Below, piece after piece: positions 26,056-34,143 of a DNA stretch of 64,000 bases. Numbering within the stretch: position 1 is the first letter of the stretch; each line of letters opens with the position of its first letter. Position numbers and translations under genes: made by a program. This DNA is from Ilumatobacter fluminis. Lineage in GTDB: Bacteria; Actinomycetota; Acidimicrobiia; Acidimicrobiales; Ilumatobacteraceae. The stretch covers positions 1,984,001-2,048,000 of the forward strand of contig NZ_SOAU01000001.1 of NCBI RefSeq assembly GCF_004364865.1. Reading direction: 5' to 3'. The notes beneath the pieces were generated by a model. That model searched no databases. It saw nothing but the letters and a program-made list of their open reading frames with translations, and was not told the DNA's origin.

Positions 26056-26567
26056 TGACACCGCTCGAACGACTCTGGAACGGGTGGCGTGCCACCTACG
26101 TCCAGTCGCTCGGCACGTCCGAGGTGCCGGCGGGGGAGGGGAGCATCTTCACACGCATCCTGGCCTCCGGCATGTCCGACGAGGACGCCAACATCGTCCA
26201 CCGGGGCGAGACGTGCTTCGTAATCCTGAACGCGTTCCCGTACGGCACCGGCCACGTGCTCGTGCTGCCGTATCGGGAGGTCGCGAACCTCGAGGACCTC
26301 GACGCCGCCGAGACCGCCGAACTCTGGCCGACCGTCACCGACGCCGTCCGGGCCATCAAGTCGGCGTACGAACCCGAGGGCGTCAACGTGGGCATCAACC
26401 TGGGCCGTCCCGCCGGCGGGTCGATCAGCGAACACCTCCACGTGCACGCAGTGCCGCGCTGGACCGGTGACGGCAACTTCATGACGGCGGTCGCCAACAC
26501 GCGGACGCTGCCCGAGCCGCTGGTCGACACGGCGGCCAAGCTCCGCGCGGCCTGGCCGACCGGCTGA
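26055..26567 (+). CDS. HIT family hydrolase / Ap4A phosphorylase-like
   Basis: 170 aa with the histidine-triad motif HLHVHAVPR (HxHxH). The order thrS-HIT-pgsA-acyltransferase-pimA equals the mycobacterial thrS-Rv2613c-pgsA1-Rv2611c-pimA block, where Rv2613c is an Ap4A phosphorylase. Core features: IFTRILASGMSDEDANIVHRGETCFVILNAFPYGTGHVLVLPYREV and GVNVGINLGRPAGGSISEHLHVHAV. The expected activity is splitting of diadenosine tetraphosphate or a similar nucleotide; ThrRS can generate Ap4A as a side product, which makes the pairing sensible (inference). ATG overlaps the thrS stop. Confidence 0.88.
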   Translation: MTPLERLWNGWRATYVQSLGTSEVPAGEGSIFTRILASGMSDEDANIVHRGETCFVILNAFPYGTGHVLVLPYREVANLEDLDAAETAELWPTVTDAVRAIKSAYEPEGVNVGINLGRPAGGSISEHLHVHAVPRWTGDGNFMTAVANTRTLPEPLVDTAAKLRAAWPTG

Positions 26568-26596
26568 CGCCCCGATCCGAACCGGTGCGGGCCGGT

Positions 26597-26602
26597 TAGG
26601 CT
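26597..26602 (+). promoter_or_regulatory. -10 element of the 26612 gene
   Basis: TAGGCT 9 nt before the ATG; a GGGAGGA box lies in between, so either a short leader or internal operon translation start. Confidence 0.35.
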
Positions 26603-26611
26603 GGGAGGACC

Positions 26612-27142
26612 ATGAATTCGACCGACCCGGTCGCCGAATCGTCCGTCGCCCCCGCCGACGACATCCGCGACGAGCTTCCCGAAGATCTCCAACCCGAGTT
26701 CGCCGGCGCCTATCAGTTCCCCGACAACTCGCGTCGCCGGATCCCCGGCTACATCTACCTCACGCTGGCCGCCGGCTGTTTCGCCTGGTACGCCACGAGC
26801 GCCGACTCGTCGGCCATCGTGAACGGCGGCACGCTGTGGGCCGGGATCCTGCTCACCGCCGTCGGACTGTTCAGCATCTCGTCCGGTTGGCGGATGCACG
26901 TCGACGAGCGCGACGCCCTCGTGGCGGCGCAACAGGCGATCGGTTTCCCGGTCGGCCACGCCTCGGCGCAGCAGGTCTGGCACGGCATCCGCAGTCGCCC
27001 GACGTGGCGCGTGTTCTGCTACTCGGCCGAAGAACCGCCGCTCCAGCGCGGCTTGGTGCTCGTCGACGCCGTCGACGGGCGGGTGCTGCAGCATCTCGCC
27101 GAGCCGAACCCCGAGCTCGACACCGTCGACGGGGCCGCCTGA
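26612..27142 (+). CDS. Conserved membrane protein in the PIM locus, 176 aa
   Basis: An acidic N-terminal 45 residues (DELPEDLQPEFAGAYQFPDNSRRRIPGY) precede two adjacent membrane spans (IYLTLAAGCFAWYATS and LWAGILLTAVGLFSI), then a cytosolic domain with DERDALVAAQQAIGFPVGHASAQQVWHGIRSRPTWRVFCYSAEEPPLQRGLVLVDAVDG. GGAGG lies 5 bp before the ATG. The stop overlaps the pgsA-type start (TGATG), so it is coupled to phospholipid head-group synthesis. I do not recognise the family. It has no counterpart in the mycobacterial version of this gene block as I know it. Confidence 0.75.
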   Translation: MNSTDPVAESSVAPADDIRDELPEDLQPEFAGAYQFPDNSRRRIPGYIYLTLAAGCFAWYATSADSSAIVNGGTLWAGILLTAVGLFSISSGWRMHVDERDALVAAQQAIGFPVGHASAQQVWHGIRSRPTWRVFCYSAEEPPLQRGLVLVDAVDGRVLQHLAEPNPELDTVDGAA

Positions 27143-27858
27143 TGTTCGACGGCAGCTTCCGCAAGCCGGTCGACGCAGCGGTCAAGCCGATCGGCGCAGC
27201 GCTCCGCAAGACCGGCCTCACGCCCGACCACCTCACCATCGTCGGGTTGCTGATCGGCGCCGGAGCGGCCGTAGCGGTCGGAGCGGGCCGGCTTCGTCTC
27301 GGCCTGCTGCTGGTGATCCTGGCGGCGCTGCCCGACCTGCTCGACGGCGCACTCGCCAAGGCCTCCAAGTCGGCGAGCCAGCGCGGCGCCTTCTTCGACT
27401 CCACGGTCGACCGCATCACCGATGCCCTCCTGCTGGGCGGCATCACCTACTACTTCGCCGAGACCGAAGACCCGCGACTCACCGTCCTGCCGTTCGCGGT
27501 CATGGCGGTGTCGTCGGTGATTTCGTACCAGCGGGCCAAGGCCGAGTCGCTCGGGCTCGACGCCAAGGGCGGCTTGATGGAGCGCGCCGAACGAATCGTG
27601 GTGCTCTGCGTCGGTCTGTTCCTCGAGCCGTGGGTCGACGGCGCACTGGTGTGGATCCTCTGGGGCATGCTCGTGCTGTCGACGATCACCGCGATCCAGC
27701 GATTCGTCAAGGTCTGGACGCAGGCCGAGGTCGCACCGGTCACCCAGGCCCGCATCGATCTGCGGCGTGAGCGCCGCGAGGAGCGCCGCGAGGCCCGCGT
27801 CGCCCGGCGCCGCACCCGGGTGCCGTTGCGAGAGCGCGTGCCTCGCCGACCGCAGTAG
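27142..27858 (+). CDS. pgsA: CDP-alcohol phosphatidyltransferase (phosphatidylinositol-phosphate synthase-like)
   Basis: 238 aa membrane enzyme. By position it should make phosphatidylinositol phosphate from CDP-diacylglycerol and inositol phosphate, the substrate chain for PimA downstream. Residues about 68-90 carry DGALAK-x8-GAFFDSTVD, the CDP-alcohol motif DGxxAR-x8-GxxxDxxxD with the Arg replaced by Lys; all four Asp/Gly positions are kept. Six hydrophobic spans are visible. The C-terminal 40 residues are extremely Arg-rich (RRERREERREARVARRRTR). Start ATG overlaps the previous stop. The Lys substitution is the only unusual catalytic feature. Confidence 0.87.
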   Translation: MFDGSFRKPVDAAVKPIGAALRKTGLTPDHLTIVGLLIGAGAAVAVGAGRLRLGLLLVILAALPDLLDGALAKASKSASQRGAFFDSTVDRITDALLLGGITYYFAETEDPRLTVLPFAVMAVSSVISYQRAKAESLGLDAKGGLMERAERIVVLCVGLFLEPWVDGALVWILWGMLVLSTITAIQRFVKVWTQAEVAPVTQARIDLRRERREERREARVARRRTRVPLRERVPRRPQ

Positions 27859-27872
27859 CCGGCACGAACCCG

Positions 27873-28781
27873 ATGGTCGATCCGCGACGCGAGATCCAGA
27901 ACGCCGCCACCGTCGGCGGCTTCCGTTTGGCAGCGCTCGCTGCCCGGGGATTGCCCGGCTTCGCCGCACAGGGCATCTCGCCGGCGCTCGGGTTCGGCGC
28001 CAGCTTCGCCAACGCCGAGCGGCGGGAGATGATCGAACGGCACCTCCGACGTGCCGACCCGACCATGGGTGGCGCCCGGCTGCGCCGAGCGGTCCAGCTC
28101 GCCTTCGACAGCTACACCCGTTACTGGCTCGAGAGCTTCCGGTTGCCGCACCTGCCGCGCCGCACGGTCGATCGCGGCATGACGGTCGACGGATACGAAC
28201 ACGTCGAAGCAGGGCTTGCCCAGGGAAACGGGATCATCCTCGCGCTGCCGCACCTCGGCGGATGGGAATGGGCCGGTCGCTGGTTGGTCGACCGTGGGCT
28301 CGGCGTGACCGCGGTCGTCGAAGCCATCGAGCCGCCGGAGCTGTTCGACTGGTTCAAGCAGCTCCGCAACGAGCTCGGCATGAACATCGTGGCCCTCGGC
28401 CCGACCGCCGGCAAGGAGGTGCTGGCGGCGCTGCAACGCAACGACGTCGTGTGCCTCCTCAGCGACCGCGACATCCAACGCACCGGCATCGAGGTCGAGT
28501 TCTTCGGCGAGACGACCACGCTGCCGGCGGGCCCGGCCACGCTCGCGCTCCGCACCGGGGCGCCATTGCTGCCCACGGCCGTGTACTTCACTGATCGCAC
28601 CGACGGCCACCTCGGCGTCGTCCGCCCACCGATCGACCTGACCCGATCGGGGGAGCGGCTCCGGGTCGACATCGCGCGCGTCACGAACGATCTCGCCGGC
28701 GAACTCGAGCACCTCATCCGCCGCGCCCCGTACCAGTGGCACCTGTTCCAACCCAACTGGCCGTCCGACCCGGGCTATTGA
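27873..28781 (+). CDS. Lysophospholipid/PIM acyltransferase (LpxL/HtrB family, PatA-like)
   Basis: 302 aa. In mycobacteria the gene at this position (Rv2611c, PatA) acylates the mannose of phosphatidylinositol mannoside. The HtrB-family motif ALPHLGGWEWAG supplies the catalytic His and an acidic residue (Hx4E), with VVEAIEPPELFDWFKQLRNELGMNIV, CLLSDRDIQRTGIEVEFFG and PAGPATLALRTGAPLLPTAVYF following. The end, APYQWHLFQPNWPSD, is the typical PxxWxxFxxxW tail. N-terminal helices at about residues 15-45 probably bind the membrane surface. It starts 14 bp after the pgsA-type gene. Confidence 0.88.
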   Translation: MVDPRREIQNAATVGGFRLAALAARGLPGFAAQGISPALGFGASFANAERREMIERHLRRADPTMGGARLRRAVQLAFDSYTRYWLESFRLPHLPRRTVDRGMTVDGYEHVEAGLAQGNGIILALPHLGGWEWAGRWLVDRGLGVTAVVEAIEPPELFDWFKQLRNELGMNIVALGPTAGKEVLAALQRNDVVCLLSDRDIQRTGIEVEFFGETTTLPAGPATLALRTGAPLLPTAVYFTDRTDGHLGVVRPPIDLTRSGERLRVDIARVTNDLAGELEHLIRRAPYQWHLFQPNWPSDPGY

Positions 28782-28866
28782 TAACGACCGTATGGTGCTG
28801 ACGTACACTCGGGGGCAGGCGCCGGCGGCACTCAACATCGACGCGTCGGATGCCGATGGACAGACG

Positions 28867-31470
28867 ATGAGGCGGACATGGATCGCACCGGTGCTCGCGG
28901 CGGTCGTCGCCGTGGCCTGCACCGTCGCGTACGTGCTGCTCGACGGCGTGGCGTGGGCCGAATGGCTGCGCGTCGGCGTCGTGGCGGGGGCAGCGGCCGC
29001 CGTCCTCGCCGGCATCGCCGTCGCCCGACCCGCCCGGCCGGTCCCGTGGTGGATGTGCTCGCTCGGGCTCGCCACGCTCGCCGGAGCCACCTGGGTGCAG
29101 GGCGAGCAGATGCTCGACGGCACGCTCGTGTTCCCCGGCGACGTCGAGGCGATCGCCGTCCTGGCGTACCCCGCCCTGTTCGCCGGGATCGCCGGCATGA
29201 CGTCGTCACGACGGCAGTCACGCGACATCCTCAACGGGTCCGAGCCGATCATCTACTCGATCGCCGTGACGGCGCTGGTCTGGGTAGCCGTCTCCGGCCC
29301 CCACTTCGACGGCGAGGGTTTCCCCCTCGATGCTGCCGCATGGGTGTGGGCGTTCCCCTTGCTCGACGGTCTGCTGGCGACGATCGCCTTCCGCCGACTC
29401 GGCGATCGCGACCAACGATTCGGCATCCTCACCCTCGGATTCCTCCTGCTCGGGGCGGGCCATGCGATCTCCGGCTGGGCGGCCTACGACGACGCCCTGA
29501 CGCCCGGCGTCTGGCAGGCCGCAGCGATCCTCCCGGGCGCCGCGCTCGTCGGTGCGAGTGCACTGATGGCGACGCGAATCAGCGTCGTCGACCAGGCTCC
29601 CAAGGTCCACTGGACCCAGATCTTCGGGCTCCTCTTCGCTGCGCTGGTGCCGCTCGGCGCCCTCCTGCTGATGCTGGCGACCGGGTTGTCGTCGCGTTCG
29701 TCGTCGGTCGTCGTCTCCGTGTCGACCGTGCTGGTGATCGTGCTCGCGCTCGCACGGATGTGGAAGCTCGTCGACCAGGTCCGCAGCCTGAGCGAGCAAC
29801 GCGGCCGCGACCGTCTCGCCGCGATGGTGGAGCACTCGACCGATGCCGTGGTCCTCGCCGACTCGACCGGCCGGATCAACTACGCCAGCCCCGGCCTGCG
29901 GGCGATGCTCGGACACGAGCCCGACCGGTGGGTCGGTCGCCCGGTCACCGATCTCGTCGTTCCGGCCGACTTCGAATCGTTCCGGCACGAGCTGCAACGG
30001 GTCGTCGAACAGGGGAGCGGCACGACGATCGAGGTCGACGCCTCGCTCGCCCACGTCGACGGCCAGCAACGCAAGGCGACCATCGTCGTTGCCAACCTCG
30101 TCGGCGGCAGCCCCGTCGACGGCGTGGTGGTGACGATCCGAGACGTGACCGAGCAGCGCAACCTCGAGCGCCAACTCAGCCATCGTGCGTTCCACGACGA
30201 ACTGACCGGACTGGCGAACCGGGCGCTGTTCCTCGACCGGATGGACCACGCGCTCCGGATCGCTCGCTCCGACGCCGACCCCGTGATCGTCCTGTTCGTC
30301 GACCTCGACGACTTCAAGGCGGTGAACGACGACCTCGGCCATGCCGCCGGCGACCACGTACTCACGTCGATCGCCGACAAGATCCGGCGCGCCGCCGGCA
30401 GCGGCGACACCGGGGCGCGACTCGGCGGCGACGAGTTCGCCCTGTTGCTCGAGGACCGTGGCGGCATCGAACGGGCCATCGACGTCGCCGAGCGCCTCCT
30501 CGACTCGATGCACGAGCCGATCTCGGTCGGCGGGAGCGAGGTCGTGGTGCTCGCGAGCGTCGGCGTGGCCGTCGCCACCTCGGGGATGTCGACCACGAGC
30601 GTGCTCCGAGACGCCGACATCGCGATGTACGAGGCGAAGCGGGCAGGCAAGGGGCAGATCCGCCTGTTCGACCCCGCGATGCGGATGGTGGCGACGACCC
30701 ACCTCGAGTACCGCAGCGAACTCGCCCGGGCACTGGAACGCGATCAGATGCGGATCGTGTTCATGCCGTTCGTCGAGTTGGCGTCGGGGCAGGTCGTCGG
30801 TGCCGAGGCGCTCGTCCGGTGGCAGCACCCCGAGCACGGCGACGTGCCCGCATCCGACTTCCTCCCGATCGCCGATCGCAGCGGCCTCATCGTGCCGATC
30901 GGATACTGGGCGATCGATCAGGCGCTCGGGCAGGCGGCCAAGTGGCGCGCCGGCCTCACGCTCGGCGTCAACGTGTCATCGGTACAGCTCCGCCAACCCG
31001 ACTTCGCCGATCGGGTGATCGCGATCGCCGACGGTCATCACGTCGATCCGACGGGCATCGTCTTCGAGATGAACGAGTCGGCACTCGTCGACGAGGGCGA
31101 TCGGGCCGCGTCGTCGATCGACCGACTGCACGCCGTCGGCTTCCGCTTCGCCGTCGACGACTTCGGCACCGGTCAGTGCTCGCTCGCGACGCTGCAGCGA
31201 CGCCCGATCGACCTGCTCAAGATCGACCGCTCGGCCGTCGCCGAGTTCGGCGCCGACCCGCACGGACCGTCGCTGGCCCGAACGATCCTGCAGACCGCCA
31301 CCTCGCTCGAACTGTTGACGGTCGCAGAAGGGATCGAGAACGCGACCCAGCTCCGAGAGCTCCGCAAGCTCGGGTGCCAGCTGGGTCAGGGCTATCTGTT
31401 GTCGCAGCCGATGGAGGCCGGTGAGATCGAGCGCCGCTTCGGGCACCCCGACGTCGCCGTCGTTCCCTGA
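28867..31470 (+). CDS. PAS-GGDEF-EAL cyclic-di-GMP turnover membrane protein
   Basis: 867 aa from this start (an ATG at 28792 would add 25 residues of atypical composition). About eight membrane spans fill residues 5-300; then come a coiled linker, a PAS domain (about 320-430, MVEHSTDAVVLADSTGRINYASPG), a GGDEF domain with intact RLGGDEFALLL near 520 and an EAL domain with GAEALVRWQHP near 646. EAL metal and substrate residues all appear kept: VNVSSVQLR, EMNESALV, VDDFGTG, LLKIDR, AEGIENATQL, QGYLLSQPM. Both synthesis and breakdown of cyclic di-GMP are thus possible. It sits inside the phosphatidylinositol-mannoside locus, between the acyltransferase and pimA. TACACT at 28804-28809 could be its -10 element. 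Confidence 0.93.
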   Translation: MRRTWIAPVLAAVVAVACTVAYVLLDGVAWAEWLRVGVVAGAAAAVLAGIAVARPARPVPWWMCSLGLATLAGATWVQGEQMLDGTLVFPGDVEAIAVLAYPALFAGIAGMTSSRRQSRDILNGSEPIIYSIAVTALVWVAVSGPHFDGEGFPLDAAAWVWAFPLLDGLLATIAFRRLGDRDQRFGILTLGFLLLGAGHAISGWAAYDDALTPGVWQAAAILPGAALVGASALMATRISVVDQAPKVHWTQIFGLLFAALVPLGALLLMLATGLSSRSSSVVVSVSTVLVIVLALARMWKLVDQVRSLSEQRGRDRLAAMVEHSTDAVVLADSTGRINYASPGLRAMLGHEPDRWVGRPVTDLVVPADFESFRHELQRVVEQGSGTTIEVDASLAHVDGQQRKATIVVANLVGGSPVDGVVVTIRDVTEQRNLERQLSHRAFHDELTGLANRALFLDRMDHALRIARSDADPVIVLFVDLDDFKAVNDDLGHAAGDHVLTSIADKIRRAAGSGDTGARLGGDEFALLLEDRGGIERAIDVAERLLDSMHEPISVGGSEVVVLASVGVAVATSGMSTTSVLRDADIAMYEAKRAGKGQIRLFDPAMRMVATTHLEYRSELARALERDQMRIVFMPFVELASGQVVGAEALVRWQHPEHGDVPASDFLPIADRSGLIVPIGYWAIDQALGQAAKWRAGLTLGVNVSSVQLRQPDFADRVIAIADGHHVDPTGIVFEMNESALVDEGDRAASSIDRLHAVGFRFAVDDFGTGQCSLATLQRRPIDLLKIDRSAVAEFGADPHGPSLARTILQTATSLELLTVAEGIENATQLRELRKLGCQLGQGYLLSQPMEAGEIERRFGHPDVAVVP

Positions 31471-31519
31471 TCGCGCCCGCCTCCCGATCGCGGTCGTCCG
31501 GTCCTGTCGACGGCTCGGG

Positions 31520-31525
31520 TACGGT
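31520..31525 (+). promoter_or_regulatory. -10 element of pimA
   Basis: TACGGT 8 nt before the GTG at 31534. Confidence 0.5.
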
Positions 31526-31533
31526 CTCCCCTC

Positions 31534-32616
31534 GTGAGCTTCCGGATCGGGATGGTCTGTCCGTACAGCCTCTCCATCCCGGGAGGAGTCCAGGCGCAGG
31601 TGCTCGGGCTCGCTCGCGAGCTGCGACGGGGCGGCCACGAGGTGCGTGTGCTCGGACCCTGCGACGGCCCGCCACCCGAACCGTTCGTGACTCCGCTGGG
31701 CGACAGTCTGCCGACGGCCGCAAACGGATCGGTCGCGCCATTGGCACCCGATCCGGCTGCCGTGTTGCGCACCGTCCGAGCGCTGCGAGACGAGGACTTC
31801 GACGTCGTCCACGTGCACGAACCCTTGGCGCCGGGCCCGTCGATCACGACGGTGACGCTCCACGCGGCACCCACGGTCGGAACCTTCCACGCCGCCGGGC
31901 ACTCCACGAGCTATCAGGTGTTCGCCCCGATGCTGCGACGCCTGATCGAACGGATCGACCGCAAGGTGGTCGTCTCGAAAGACGCGCTGGCACTGGTTCG
32001 CGACCACCTCGGTGGGGAGTACGACCTGCTCTTCAACGGTGTCGAGACGTCCGAGATCGCTGCCGTCGAGCCGCTGCGGTCGGCATCGGGACGCCCGGCG
32101 ATCTTCTTCCTCGGCCGGCACGAGGAGCGGAAGGGTCTCGAGGTGCTCCTCGCCGCGTTCGCACGACTCGACCTCGACGTCGAACTCTGGGTGGCCGGCG
32201 AGGGTCCCGACACCCACCGGCTCCGCTCGCTGCACGACGGCGACGACCGGATCGCCTGGCTCGGTCGGATCGACGAAGCCGACAAGGTCGCACGCCTGCG
32301 TGGCGCGTCGGTGTTCTGTGCGCCGTCGCTCCACGGTGAGTCGTTCGGGGTCGTGCTGATCGAGGCCATGGCGGCCGGGACGCCGGTCGTGGCGAGCGCA
32401 CTCGACGGATATCGCAATGTCGCGACCGACGGCGTCGACAGTGTGCTCGTGCCGCCCGGTGACGCCGACGCCCTCGCCGGCGCGCTCCGACGCGTGCTGG
32501 CCGATCATCACCTGGCCGACCGGCTCGTCCGCGCCGGCGACCAGCGGGCCGACCACTTCGCGATGAGCCGTCTGGCCGACGAGTACGTCGCGCTGTACGA
32601 GGCCATCGCGCGCTGA
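31534..32616 (+). CDS. pimA: Phosphatidylinositol alpha-mannosyltransferase PimA-like
   Basis: 360 aa GT-B glycosyltransferase (GT4). PimA adds the first mannose to phosphatidylinositol from GDP-mannose on the inner face of the membrane. The N-terminus FRIGMVCPYSLSIPGGVQAQVLGLARELRRGGHEV aligns with the mycobacterial enzyme almost word for word. VVHVHEPLAPGPS, AAPTVGTFHAAGHS, FLGRHEERKGLEVLLAAF, CAPSLHGESFGVVLIEAMAAGTPVVASALDGYRNV (the E-x7-E donor site) follow. Length matches. GTG start supported by the hexamer upstream. The downstream lemA gene has its own promoter. Confidence 0.9.
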   Translation: MSFRIGMVCPYSLSIPGGVQAQVLGLARELRRGGHEVRVLGPCDGPPPEPFVTPLGDSLPTAANGSVAPLAPDPAAVLRTVRALRDEDFDVVHVHEPLAPGPSITTVTLHAAPTVGTFHAAGHSTSYQVFAPMLRRLIERIDRKVVVSKDALALVRDHLGGEYDLLFNGVETSEIAAVEPLRSASGRPAIFFLGRHEERKGLEVLLAAFARLDLDVELWVAGEGPDTHRLRSLHDGDDRIAWLGRIDEADKVARLRGASVFCAPSLHGESFGVVLIEAMAAGTPVVASALDGYRNVATDGVDSVLVPPGDADALAGALRRVLADHHLADRLVRAGDQRADHFAMSRLADEYVALYEAIAR

Positions 32617-32643
32617 CGAAGCGGTGCGGAAGTCCACCGGTTG

Positions 32644-32665
32644 CGGGGTGGCCACCCCGTAGACT
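32644..32665 (+). promoter_or_regulatory. lemA promoter with abutting 16-bp palindrome
   Basis: CGGGGTGGCCACCCCG (32644-32659) is a perfect 16-bp palindrome and ends exactly where the -10 hexamer TAGACT (32660-32665) starts; the ATG is 8 nt later. A dimeric regulator bound here would cover the promoter. Confidence 0.5.
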
Positions 32666-32673
32666 GGTCCTCC

Positions 32674-33228
32674 ATGTTGCCCCTCGTCATCGTGCTCGTG
32701 CTCCTCGCGGCACTGGTGATCTACCTGATCGTCGCCTACAACGGCCTGATCCGTCGTCGGAACCAGATCGAGAACGCCTGGTCGCAGATCGACGTCCAGC
32801 TGAAGCGTCGGCTCGACCTGATCCCGAACCTCGTCGAGACCGTGAAGGGTTACGCCGCACACGAGCAGGAAACGCTCGATGCCGTCATCACCGCCCGCAA
32901 CGCCGCCGTCGCGGCTCCCGACACTCCGGAAGCCCAGGCCAAGGCCGAGAACGCCCTCACCGGTACCCTCCGACAGCTGTTCGCACTGGGCGAGGCCTAC
33001 CCCGACCTCAAGGCGAACCAGAACTTCCTGGCGCTCCAGGAAGAACTGACCTCCACCGAGGGTCGGGTGGCGTACGCCCGCCAGTACTACAACGACAGCG
33101 TGTTGGCCTACAACAACAAGCTGCAGCAGTTCCCGACGGTGATCTTCGCCCGGATGCTCAACTTCCAGCGTCGTGAGTACTTCGAGGCCGACGAGGCGGC
33201 ACGAACCACGCCCAACGTCGAATTCTGA
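32674..33228 (+). CDS. lemA: LemA family membrane protein
   Basis: 184 aa. One N-terminal span (LPLVIVLVLLAALVIYLIVAYN) then the helical LemA domain: NGLIRRRNQIENAWSQIDVQLKRRLDLIPNLVETVKGYAAHEQ, TLRQLFALGEAYPDLKANQNFLALQEEL, IAYARQYYND-like ARQYYNDSVLAYNNKLQQFPTVIFARML and a final REYFEADEAA. LemA proteins have an N-terminal tail outside and a helical bundle; their role is unclear. The htpX protease gene follows 9 bp later, a pairing seen in many bacteria and suggesting a joint envelope-protein quality-control function (inference). Confidence 0.95.
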   Translation: MLPLVIVLVLLAALVIYLIVAYNGLIRRRNQIENAWSQIDVQLKRRLDLIPNLVETVKGYAAHEQETLDAVITARNAAVAAPDTPEAQAKAENALTGTLRQLFALGEAYPDLKANQNFLALQEELTSTEGRVAYARQYYNDSVLAYNNKLQQFPTVIFARMLNFQRREYFEADEAARTTPNVEF

Positions 33229-33237
33229 ACCCCCCAC

Positions 33238-34143
33238 ATGCATGAACTGATCCGTTCCAACAAGCGCCGGAGTGCGCTGCTCGTCGCCGGCTTCGTCATC
33301 GTCGTCACCCTGATCGGTGCGCTCGTCGGCTGGCTCCTCGGCGGTGGCATCGTCACGACCGTCGTCGCGCTCCTGATCGCCGCTGCGGTGGCGTTCACCT
33401 CGTACTGGAAGGCCGACGCCATCGCACTGCGCGTCAGTCGGGCACGCCCGGCCGACGAGCACGAGTACGCCCGGCTCCACAACCTCGTCGAGGGCCTCTG
33501 CATCGCGTCGGGGCTCCCCAAGCCCGGTGTGTACGTGGTCGACGACCCCGCCCCGAACGCGTTCGCGACCGGCCGGAACCCCCAGCACGCCGCGATCGCC
33601 GTGACGACCGGCTTGCTCGACCAGATGAACCGGGTCGAACTCGAAGGCGTCGTGGCGCACGAACTCAGCCACATCCGCAACTACGACATCCTGGTCTCGA
33701 CCCTGGCGGTCACGATGGTGGGCGCGGTCGCACTCATGACCGACCTCACGATCCGCATGATGTGGTGGAACGGCGGCCGAGTTCCCCGCCAGGGCGACCA
33801 CGCCGACCGCAACAACCCACTCGGCTACGTCGGGCTCGGACTGCTCGTCCTCGCCCCGGTCATCGCCAAGGCGATGCAGGCGACGATCTCACGCCAACGC
33901 GAGACGCTCGCCGACGTGAGCGCCTGCCAGATGACGAGGTATCCGCCGGGTCTGATCTCCGCGCTCGAGAAACTGCAGGCCGATCAGACCGCGACGCATT
34001 CTGCGTCGACGGCTACGGCACACTTGTGGATCGAACAGCCGATGAGCGGTCTGGGCGACGACGGTCGCCTCGAGGGCGCCCATCACTGGTTCGCCACCCA
34101 CCCACCACTCGAAGAACGCATCGCACTGCTGAGGGAACTGTGA
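33238..34143 (+). CDS. htpX: M48 family zinc metalloprotease HtpX
   Basis: 301 aa membrane protease. Two N-terminal spans (residues about 13-57) come before the catalytic HELSH (His141, Glu142, His145), with GVYVVDDPAPNAFATGRNPQHAAIAVTTGLLDQMNRVELEGVVAHELSHIRNYD leading in. Two further spans follow, and the third zinc ligand Glu is in SRQRETLADVSAC. The end [20 protein letters not shown] is standard. It degrades misfolded membrane proteins. Its stop overlaps the next start in GTGA. Confidence 0.95.
   Translation: MHELIRSNKRRSALLVAGFVIVVTLIGALVGWLLGGGIVTTVVALLIAAAVAFTSYWKADAIALRVSRARPADEHEYARLHNLVEGLCIASGLPKPGVYVVDDPAPNAFATGRNPQHAAIAVTTGLLDQMNRVELEGVVAHELSHIRNYDILVSTLAVTMVGAVALMTDLTIRMMWWNGGRVPRQGDHADRNNPLGYVGLGLLVLAPVIAKAMQATISRQRETLADVSACQMTRYPPGLISALEKLQADQTATHSASTATAHLWIEQPMSGLGDDGRLEGAHHWFATHPPLEERIALLREL

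Noticed and set aside
28792-28866. Longer N-terminus of the GGDEF/EAL protein from ATG 28792
   Set aside because: The 25 extra residues have weaker GC at third positions than the rest of the gene and would hold the TACACT promoter candidate; the hydrophobic first span begins right after 28867. Not excluded.
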